Positions 5,875 to 10,944 of a stretch of 10,944 nucleotides of DNA are shown here, piece after piece; position 1 is the stretch's first letter; every line of letters begins with the position of its first letter. The DNA is taken from positions 1 through 10,944 of the forward strand of contig PUNR01000391.1 of NCBI GenBank assembly GCA_003551805.1. Reading direction: 5' to 3'. The translations under genes were made by a program, and so were the position numbers. The notes under the pieces were generated by a model that did no database searches, was not told the DNA's origin, and was given only the letters and a program-made list of their open reading frames with translations. The stretch comes from Loktanella sp. (GTDB taxonomy: Bacteria > Pseudomonadota > Alphaproteobacteria > Rhodobacterales > Rhodobacteraceae).

Positions 5875-5922
5875 ATGATTGTCGTCGTACTAATTGTGGA
5901 TCACATGCGCATGGGCCGGTAA
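5875..5922 (+). CDS. ilvL: ilv leader peptide (15 residues)
   Basis: The reading frame ATG-ATT-GTC-GTC-GTA-CTA-ATT-GTG-GAT-CAC-ATG-CGC-ATG-GGC-CGG-TAA encodes MIVVVLIVDHMRMGR. Codons 2-8 are all Ile, Val or Leu codons, the three amino acids whose synthesis the downstream enzyme starts. AAGGA (5864-5868) precedes the ATG by six bases; an in-frame GTG just before it could also start. Position after a promoter, before a terminator and ahead of ilvB is that of an attenuator leader. Stalling of ribosomes on these codons when charged tRNAs are scarce would allow readthrough into ilvB. The peptide itself probably has no other role. Confidence 0.88.
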   Translation: MIVVVLIVDHMRMGR

Positions 5923-5974
5923 CGGATTTTCCATAACGACCCCATGCGCCCCCGTCACAATCGGGGGTTTTTTT
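5893..5974 (+). terminator. Transcription attenuator of the ilv operon
   Basis: The terminator is CCCCCG (5949-5954), loop TCACAAT, CGGGGG (5962-5967), then seven Ts (5968-5974). Just before it, GCGCATGGG (5907-5915, inside the leader ORF) pairs perfectly with CCCATGCGC (5941-5949), sharing base 5949 with the terminator stem. A ribosome at the leader stop (5920) would cover 5907-5915. In addition ATTGTG (5893-5898), part of the control codons, is complementary to CACAAT (5956-5961) in the terminator loop. The terminator is certain by appearance. Which alternative helix is the antiterminator is inference, as the 9-bp helix and the terminator exclude each other only at one base or by stacking. 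Confidence 0.85.
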
Positions 5975-6011
5975 ATGCCAGATGCAACGAAACCGATAGG
6001 ACACCAGAACG

Positions 6012-7763
6012 ATGAGCAAAACCATGACGGGCGCAAAAATGGTCGTACAAGCCCTGATCGATCAGGGCGTGGACGTCGTCTTTGGATATCCCGGTGGCGC
6101 TGTCCTGCCGATCTATGACGAATTGTTCCAGCAAAACCACATCAAACATGTGCTGGTGCGCCATGAACAGGGTGCGGTCCATGCCGCCGAAGGCTATGCG
6201 CGGTCCACCGGCAAGCCCGGTGTGGCGCTGGTGACATCCGGCCCCGGCGCGACCAATGCCGTGACAGGTCTGACCGATGCGCTGATGGACTCTATCCCGA
6301 TCATCGTGCTGACGGGCCAGGTGCCGACCTTCATGATCGGGTCCGATGCGTTTCAAGAAGCCGATACCGTCGGCATCACGCGGCCTTGCACCAAACATAA
6401 CTGGCTGGTCAAAGACACCGAAAAACTGTCGGCAACGATGCACGAGGCGTTTCATATCGCGCTGTCCGGCCGCCCCGGCCCCGTGCTGATCGATATCCCT
6501 AAAGATGTGCAATTCGCCACCGGCACCTATACCGAGGCGCGGCAGGTCGAGACGCATTACAACCCGCAAGTGAAGGGTGATCTGGATATGATCACCGAAC
6601 TGGTCAAGGCGATGGAAACCGCCAAACGGCCTGTGTTCTATACCGGCGGCGGCGTCATCAACTCTGGCCCTGCAGCCAGCCAGCTTTTGCGTGAACTGGT
6701 CGCTGCGACCGGCTTTCCGATCACATCCACCCTGATGGGTCTGGGTGCCTATCCCGCGTCTGGCGAGGCGTGGTTGGGTATGCTGGGGATGCACGGCCTG
6801 TACGAGGCGAATATGGCGATGCATGATTGCGATCTGATGATCAATATCGGCGCGCGCTTTGACGACCGGATCACCGGACGCATCGACGCCTTCAGCCCGC
6901 GCAGCAAAAAAGCGCATATCGATATCGACGCATCATCCATCAACAAGGTGGTTCACGCCGATTTCCCGATCCTGGGCGATGTTGGCCATGTGCTGGAAGA
7001 TTTGCTGAACGTCTGGAAAGCTCGCGGGCGCAAGACCAATGCCGAGGGCCTGTCCAAATGGTGGGACCAGATCAAGGAATGGCGCAAGGTCGATTGCCTG
7101 AAGTTCAAGCAGGAAGGCAAGATCATCAAGCCGCAGTATGCCCTGCAGCGGCTGGAAGAGCTGACCAAGAAATACGACCGTTACATCTGCACCGAGGTCG
7201 GCCAGCACCAGATGTGGGCCGCGCAATATCTGGGGTTCGAGGACCCGAACCGCTGGATGACATCAGGCGGGCTTGGCACGATGGGCTACGGTTTCCCCGC
7301 GTCGATCGGCGTGCAAATGGCGCATCCCGATGCGCTGGTTATTAATGTCGCGGGCGAGGCGTCGTGGCTGATGAACATGCAAGAACTGGGCACGGCGATG
7401 CAATACCGCCTGCCGGTCAAGCAATTCATCCTGAATAACGAACGCCTTGGCATGGTCCGGCAATGGCAGGAATTGCTGCATGGCGAACGCTATTCCAGCA
7501 GCTGGTCGGAATCGCTGCCCGATTTCGTGAAACTGGCCGAAGCGTTCGGTGCCAAGGGCATCCTGTGCAGTGATCCTGACACGCTTGATGATGCGATCAT
7601 GGAAATGCTGACCTATAACGGGCCGGTCCTGTTCGATTGTCTGGTGGAAAAGCACGAAAACTGCTTCCCGATGATCCCATCAGGCAAACCGCATAACGAA
7701 ATGCTGCTGGGCGACGCATCCACCAAGGATGCTATTCAGGCCGGCGGCGCGGTGCTGGTGTAA
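6012..7763 (+). CDS. ilvB: Acetohydroxyacid (acetolactate) synthase, catalytic large subunit
   Basis: A 583-residue ThDP, Mg2+ and FAD enzyme that condenses pyruvate with pyruvate (to acetolactate) or 2-oxobutyrate, the first common step to Val, Leu and Ile. The N-terminal PYR domain (about 6-170) contains VFGYPGGAVLPIYDEL and the catalytic glutamate E52 in VRHEQGAVHAAEGYAR, then GPGATNAVTGLTDALMDSIP. The central FAD-associated domain follows (about 195-330; FYTGGGV, GMLGMHG). The C-terminal PP domain (about 380-560) holds the ThDP motif, here G448-E449-A450 to N475-N476, and ERLGMVRQWQELLHGERY. Most family members have Asp in place of E449. AGGA (5998-6001) lies ten bases before the ATG. It is co-transcribed with ilvN 27 bases downstream and controlled by the upstream attenuator. 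ilvI is a synonym in many annotations. Confidence 0.96.
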   Translation: MSKTMTGAKMVVQALIDQGVDVVFGYPGGAVLPIYDELFQQNHIKHVLVRHEQGAVHAAEGYARSTGKPGVALVTSGPGATNAVTGLTDALMDSIPIIVLTGQVPTFMIGSDAFQEADTVGITRPCTKHNWLVKDTEKLSATMHEAFHIALSGRPGPVLIDIPKDVQFATGTYTEARQVETHYNPQVKGDLDMITELVKAMETAKRPVFYTGGGVINSGPAASQLLRELVAATGFPITSTLMGLGAYPASGEAWLGMLGMHGLYEANMAMHDCDLMINIGARFDDRITGRIDAFSPRSKKAHIDIDASSINKVVHADFPILGDVGHVLEDLLNVWKARGRKTNAEGLSKWWDQIKEWRKVDCLKFKQEGKIIKPQYALQRLEELTKKYDRYICTEVGQHQMWAAQYLGFEDPNRWMTSGGLGTMGYGFPASIGVQMAHPDALVINVAGEASWLMNMQELGTAMQYRLPVKQFILNNERLGMVRQWQELLHGERYSSSWSESLPDFVKLAEAFGAKGILCSDPDTLDDAIMEMLTYNGPVLFDCLVEKHENCFPMIPSGKPHNEMLLGDASTKDAIQAGGAVLV

Positions 7764-7790
7764 GCCGAAATCAAGAATAAGGGACCAAAT

Positions 7791-8354
7791 ATGTCACCGC
7801 TCAAAATCAAAAAAGGCTCGACCAGCCATTCCGCCTATGACCTGCGGCCCAGCTATTCCGACACAGTGGAACGGCACACGCTGGCCGTGCTGGTCGAAAA
7901 CGAACCGGGCGTTCTGGCGCGCGTTATCGGGCTATTCGCCGGACGCGGCTATAATATCGAAAGTCTGACCGTCGCCGAAGTCGACCATCAGGGCCACCGC
8001 AGCCGGATCACCATCGTCACCACCGGCACGCCGCAGATCATTATCCAGATCAAGGCACAGCTGGGCCGGATCATCGATGTGCATAAGGTGAACGACCTGA
8101 CCGTCGAAGGCCCCAGCGTGGAGCGCGAGCTGGGCCTGTTCAAGGTCGCCGGCAAAGGCGAACACCGGGTCGAGGCCCTGCGCCTTGCCGATATCTTCCG
8201 CGCCAATGTCGTGGACAGCACGCTGGAATCATTCGTGTTCGAAATCACCGGCACGCCAGAAAAAATCGACGCTTTCGCCGATCTGATGCGCCCTCTGGGC
8301 CTGCAAGAGGTCGCGCGCACAGGTGTTGCAGCACTGTCCCGCGGCGCAATCTGA
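7791..8354 (+). CDS. ilvN: Acetohydroxyacid synthase, regulatory small subunit
   Basis: A 187-residue regulatory subunit that raises the activity of the large subunit and confers feedback inhibition by valine or related end products. The ACT domain (about 29-105) begins HTLAVLVENEPGVLARVIGLFAGRGYNIESL, the standard IlvH/IlvN ligand-binding core, followed by RITIVTTG and IDVHKVNDLT. The C-terminal domain (about 110-180) has RELGLFKVAGKGEHR, FRANVVDSTLESFVFEITGTPEKIDAF and LMRPLGLQEVARTGVAALSRG, as in complete IlvH. About 25 extra N-terminal residues compared with E. coli IlvH are common in alphaproteobacteria. AAGGGA (7779-7784) is six bases upstream. It is the second cistron of the ilv operon; a long hairpin follows the stop. 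Confidence 0.95.
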   Translation: MSPLKIKKGSTSHSAYDLRPSYSDTVERHTLAVLVENEPGVLARVIGLFAGRGYNIESLTVAEVDHQGHRSRITIVTTGTPQIIIQIKAQLGRIIDVHKVNDLTVEGPSVERELGLFKVAGKGEHRVEALRLADIFRANVVDSTLESFVFEITGTPEKIDAFADLMRPLGLQEVARTGVAALSRGAI

Positions 8355-8378
8355 TCTGCCGCGTCACCGCGACAGAGC

Positions 8379-8459
8379 CTCCGGCGGGAGTATTTTTGGG
8401 AAATAAGAAGGTCAAGAGCGTGCTTCGCTTCTTATTTCTTCAAATACTCCCGCGCGGAG
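8379..8459. repeat. Long imperfect palindromic intergenic element with GGGAGTATTT core, between ilvN and the EF-hand gene
   Basis: Three nested paired blocks are visible: CTCCG (8379-8383) with CGGAG (8455-8459); GGGAGTATTT (8386-8395) with AAATACTCCC (8442-8451); AAATAAGAAG (8401-8410) with CTTCTTATTT (8428-8437). The inner loop holds a further small AGCG-TGCTT-CGCT hairpin (8417-8429). The total is about 27 paired bases over 81 nucleotides. The T-run after GGGAGTA and its mirror suggest a two-way terminator between the convergent genes. The GCCTCCGGCGGGAGTATTT style is, from memory, very common between Rhodobacteraceae genes. Confidence 0.7.
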
Positions 8460-8467
8460 CGCGCCAA

Positions 8468-8485
8468 ACATCCCGTCAGGGATGT
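8468..8485 (-). terminator. Hairpin after the EF-hand gene
   Basis: ACATCCC (8468-8474) and GGGATGT (8479-8485) pair perfectly around a GTCA tetraloop, eight bases past the stop of the minus-strand EF-hand gene. On the minus strand it is followed by only TTT-like residues (TTGGCGCG), so it is probably a weak terminator working with the larger palindrome beyond it. Confidence 0.55.
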
Positions 8486-8493
8486 GCAGGACT

Positions 8494-8727
8494 TTAGCGC
8501 GGCAGAATACCCGCAGCTTCGCCGGCGGCGATTTCCTCGGCGTTCAGCAGACCATCGCCGTTCGTGTCGAGCGCTTCGAAATCATCCTCGGTCAGCTCTG
8601 GCAACGCGGCCTGCAATTCGGGAAAGCTATACATACCGTCACCATTCACATCGATCGCCGCATTCTGCGCCATAGCAGGCAAGGCAAGCAGCAACGCAGC
8701 AACAGGGGCCAGCAGGGTTTTGGTCAT
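8494..8727 (-). CDS. Small secreted EF-hand protein
   Basis: A 77-residue exported protein. Residues 1-21 are a signal peptide (KTLLAPVAALLLALPAMA then Q), leaving a mature chain of about 56 residues. It holds two canonical Ca2+-binding loops: D26-V-N-G-D-G-M-Y-S-F-P-E37 and D54-T-N-G-D-G-L-L-N-A-E-E65, each with Asp at 1, 3 (Asn) and 5 and Glu at 12. So it is a single paired EF-hand unit in the periplasm or outside. Start choice matters: the strong AAGGAG (8734-8739) directly abuts an ATG at 8733, with no spacing, but stands six bases before the ATG at 8727. I therefore prefer 8727, making the protein two residues shorter. The specific role is unknown; calcium buffering or sensing is inference only. 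Confidence 0.88.
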   Translation of the reverse strand: MTKTLLAPVAALLLALPAMAQNAAIDVNGDGMYSFPELQAALPELTEDDFEALDTNGDGLLNAEEIAAGEAAGILPR

Positions 8728-8790
8728 GGTCATCTCCTTGATCAGATGTACCGTATCTGGGGATCACCCTGACAGATGTCCAGTGCCCCC

Positions 8791-8820
8791 CCTTGCCCCC
8801 GGCGCCCGCAGGCGACAAGG
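8791..8820. promoter_or_regulatory. Hairpin in the leader region of the nucleoside hydrolase gene
   Basis: CCTTG (8791-8795) pairs with CAAGG (8816-8820), and inside it CGCC (8803-8806) pairs with GGCG (8811-8814), separated by an asymmetric C-rich bulge. It lies in the 120-base gap between the divergent EF-hand and nucleoside hydrolase genes. The same gap holds two CAGATGT copies (8743-8749, 8773-8779), 30 bp apart. I cannot place promoters here with confidence. Confidence 0.25.
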
Positions 8821-8847
8821 TGCCACCAGACTGACAAGGACCATGCC

Positions 8848-9789
8848 ATGACACCGCGCAAGATTATCATCGACACCGACCCCGGACAGGACGACGCCGT
8901 GGCGATCCTGCTCGCGCTTGCTTCACCGGCTGAAATCGCGGTTCTGGGCATCACCGCTGTTGCGGGCAATGTGCCGCTGCCGCTGACCGAAAAGAACACA
9001 CGCATTGTGTGTGAACTGGCCGGACGGCCTGATGTAAAGGTGTTTGCCGGTTGCGATGCGCCGCTGTCGCGCCCCTTGGTCACGGCAGAACATGTGCATG
9101 GCAAGACCGGTCTTGACGGCCCGCAGATGGCTGACCCGACAATGCCCCTGCAAGACCAACATGCCGTTGATTTCATCATCCAGACCTTGCGCGAGGAACC
9201 GGCAGGCACAGTGACCCTGGTCCCGGTCGGCCCGCTGACCAATATTGCCACCGCGTTCCAGCGTGCCCCCGATATCATCCCCCGCGTGCAGGAAATCGTG
9301 CTGATGGGCGGCGCCTATTTCGAGGTAGGCAACATCACGCCTGCCGCGGAATTCAACATCTACGTCGATCCCGAAGCCGCCAAGATTGTCTTTGACGCCG
9401 GCGTGCCGCTGGTCGTGATGCCGCTTGATGTCACCCACAAGGCACTGACCACCAAAACCCGCATTGATGCCTTTCGCGCCATGGGCACAAAGGTCGGTGA
9501 TATGGTTGCCGCATGGACCGATTTTTTCGAGCGTTTCGATATGGAAAAATACGGCTCCGAAGGCGCGCCTTTGCATGACCCCTGCACCATCGCCTATCTG
9601 ATCCAGCCACAACTGTTCAGCGGCCGCCAGATCAATGTCGAGATTGAAACATCATCAGAACTGACCCTTGGCATGACCGTCGCTGATTGGTGGGGCATCA
9701 CCGACAGGCCAAAAAACGCATTGTTCATCGGTGATCTGGACGCCGAAGGGTTTTATGCTCTGCTGGCCGAAAGGCTGGCCCGCCTGTGA
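8848..9789 (+). CDS. Inosine-uridine preferring nucleoside hydrolase family protein
   Basis: A 313-residue enzyme of the IUNH family, which cleaves the N-glycosidic bond of nucleosides to ribose and free base using a bound Ca2+. The signature DTDPGQDD is at residues 9-16 (D11, D15 and D16 are metal and catalytic aspartates). VPVGPLTNIATAF, LMGGAY, then EFNIYVDPEAA (N170) and HDPCTIAYL (D244) complete the active-site set seen in the family. Length is normal (about 310). No signal peptide is present, so it acts in the cytoplasm, probably in salvage of imported nucleosides; base preference cannot be told. ATG 8848 is chosen because AAGGA (8836-8840) lies seven bases upstream and the signature is then at the usual distance from the start. 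Its TGA overlaps the GTG start of selO. Confidence 0.94.
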   Translation: MTPRKIIIDTDPGQDDAVAILLALASPAEIAVLGITAVAGNVPLPLTEKNTRIVCELAGRPDVKVFAGCDAPLSRPLVTAEHVHGKTGLDGPQMADPTMPLQDQHAVDFIIQTLREEPAGTVTLVPVGPLTNIATAFQRAPDIIPRVQEIVLMGGAYFEVGNITPAAEFNIYVDPEAAKIVFDAGVPLVVMPLDVTHKALTTKTRIDAFRAMGTKVGDMVAAWTDFFERFDMEKYGSEGAPLHDPCTIAYLIQPQLFSGRQINVEIETSSELTLGMTVADWWGITDRPKNALFIGDLDAEGFYALLAERLARL

Positions 9790-10944
9790 AGATCGCCTTC
9801 GACAACAGCTATGCCACCCTGCCCGCGCAGATGTTTTCGCCGCAATTGCCGACGCCTGTCAGCAAGCCTGCAATATTCGCGCGAAATGATGCGCTGGCCG
9901 CGACGCTTGGCATTGATCTGCACGCGCCTGATGCTGCGCAGGTTTTTGCGGGCAACCATATCCCCGACGGGGCCGCGCCTTTGGCACAAGCCTATGCCGG
10001 GCATCAGTTCAGCAACTGGAACCCTGCGCTGGGTGACGGCCGCGCCATCCTTTTGGGCGAGGTGATCGGCAGCGACGGCATCCGCCGTGATATCCAGCTC
10101 AAAGGCGCGGGCCCCACGCCCTATTCCCGATCAGGCGATGGTCGCGCATGGCTTGGCCCGGTGATGCGCGAATATCTGGTGTCAGAGGCGATGCATGCCT
10201 TGGGCGTGCCCACCACCCGCGCGCTGGCCGCTGTCACCACGGGCGAGGATGTGTACCGCGAAACCCGCCTGCCCGGTGCCATCATCACCCGCGTGGCACA
10301 AAGCCATATCCGTGTCGGCACCTTCCAGTTCTTTGCCGCGCGCCGTGATCTGGACGCCCTGCGCGCCCTGACAGATCATGTGATTGCGCGCCATTACCCC
10401 GATGCCGATGGCCCCGCGGCGCTGCTTGACGCGGTTATCGCACGATACGCGCAGCTGGTGGCACGGTGGATGGGGCTTGGCTTTGTGCATGGTGTCATGA
10501 ACACCGACAATGTCAGCATCTCGGGCGAGACGATTGATTACGGCCCCTGCGCCTTTGTCGATGATTTTGCACAGGCGGCGGTGTTCAGCGCGATCGACAC
10601 ACAGGGCCGCTATGCCTATGCCAACCAACCGCAGATCGCGGCGTGGAATATGGCGCAATTCGCGACCGCGCTGATCCCGCTGATGGATGACCGTGACAAG
10701 GCGGTCGAGGATTTCACCGCCGCTGTCCACCGCTTTGCCCCGCTTTATGCCGATGCATGGTTGCAGGTTTTCGCAGCCAAACTAGGCATAGCGGACCCCA
10801 AGGCCGACGATGCAGCGCTGATCACCGATCTTCTGGCATTGATGGACCGTGATGGTGCGGATTTCACCGCGACCTTTACAGCGCTTTCCACCGGTCAGGC
10901 GCGTGACCAGTTTGTGGACCGTGATGCATTTGACGCTTGGGCCA
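9786..10944 (+). CDS. selO: SelO/YdiU family protein adenylyltransferase (partial, C-terminus beyond window)
   Basis: The first 386 codons of a pseudokinase-fold AMPylase; homologues have about 470-490 residues. SelO transfers AMP from ATP to Ser, Thr or Tyr of target proteins, with a role in redox homeostasis known from E. coli and yeast. Seen here: FDNSYATLP at the start; AYAGHQFSNWNPALGDGRA (70-87); the nucleotide-binding IQLKGAGPTPYSRSGDGRA (K106); VSEAMHALGVPTTRAL (E134); and GFVHGVMNTDNVSISGETIDYGP, whose D241, N242 and D251 match the proton acceptor and Mg2+ ligands of SelO. The usual redox-active cysteine motif at the very C-terminus, if present, is outside the window. Start is GTG 9786, overlapping the nucleoside hydrolase stop by four bases (GTGA), so the two are likely translationally coupled. 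Confidence 0.94.
   Translation, partial: MKIAFDNSYATLPAQMFSPQLPTPVSKPAIFARNDALAATLGIDLHAPDAAQVFAGNHIPDGAAPLAQAYAGHQFSNWNPALGDGRAILLGEVIGSDGIRRDIQLKGAGPTPYSRSGDGRAWLGPVMREYLVSEAMHALGVPTTRALAAVTTGEDVYRETRLPGAIITRVAQSHIRVGTFQFFAARRDLDALRALTDHVIARHYPDADGPAALLDAVIARYAQLVARWMGLGFVHGVMNTDNVSISGETIDYGPCAFVDDFAQAAVFSAIDTQGRYAYANQPQIAAWNMAQFATALIPLMDDRDKAVEDFTAAVHRFAPLYADAWLQVFAAKLGIADPKADDAALITDLLALMDRDGADFTATFTALSTGQARDQFVDRDAFDAWA

Noticed and set aside
5973..6917. Minus-strand ORF of 314 codons opposite ilvB
   Set aside because: It lies entirely antisense to a clearly conserved enzyme gene; its His/Arg/Gln-rich composition is that of a mirror frame in high-GC DNA.
8743..8779. Two CAGATGT copies 30 bp apart between the EF-hand and hydrolase genes
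   Set aside because: A 7-bp repeat in a 120-bp gap is weak on its own and the flanking bases do not match.
1..10944. Search for mobile elements, CRISPR arrays, tRNA/rRNA genes and defence or phage modules
   Set aside because: All long frames are explained by housekeeping genes and no terminal inverted repeats, spaced repeats or tRNA-like folds were recognised.

Overview
The window looks like ordinary chromosomal DNA of a Rhodobacteraceae (Roseobacter-group) alphaproteobacterium. The reasons are high GC with a strong G/C third-position bias, the protein styles (GlnE, DUF2852, Bpt-type arginyltransferase, YghU-type GST, an IlvB with a G-E-A motif in place of the usual G-D-G), and two intergenic palindromic elements with GGGATATTT/GGGAGTATTT cores that I recall as common in this family. 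I see no mobile element, CRISPR array, rRNA or tRNA, and no base-composition break suggesting recent transfer.

Layout: the left edge holds the N-terminal part of glnE (minus strand), divergent from a YbaK/EbsC-family aminoacyl-tRNA deacylase gene. A 115-bp regulatory gap with two copies of an ATGTRAA-N5-TTCACAT dyad precedes a DUF2852 membrane protein gene. Then comes bpt (arginyl/leucyl-tRNA-protein transferase). It converges, across a strong G/C hairpin, on a minus-strand gene for an exported LysM plus solute-binding-protein fusion. A 250-bp gap separates that gene from a divergent yghU-like glutathione transferase gene, followed by a Ca2+/Na+ (CaCA) antiporter gene.

The best-resolved regulation lies upstream of the acetohydroxyacid synthase operon (5779-8354). 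There is a sigma70-like promoter, a 15-residue leader peptide with seven consecutive Ile/Val/Leu codons, a 9-bp RNA helix that starts in the leader ORF, an intrinsic terminator with seven Ts, and then ilvB and ilvN. This is a classic translation-coupled transcription attenuator for branched-chain amino acid synthesis. The leader peptide is short and easily missed in annotation.

After ilvN, a long imperfect hairpin and a second short hairpin lie between ilvN and a convergent small secreted EF-hand gene. The right end carries a nucleoside hydrolase gene whose stop overlaps the GTG start of selO (protein AMPylase) by four bases. selO runs off the window edge.

I did not find a convincing undescribed multi-gene system. 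The items most worth a second look are the ilv attenuator, the duplicated dyads upstream of the DUF2852 gene, the LysM-SBP fusion without a permease, the G-E-A cofactor motif in IlvB, and the perfect dyad covering the glnE translation start region.
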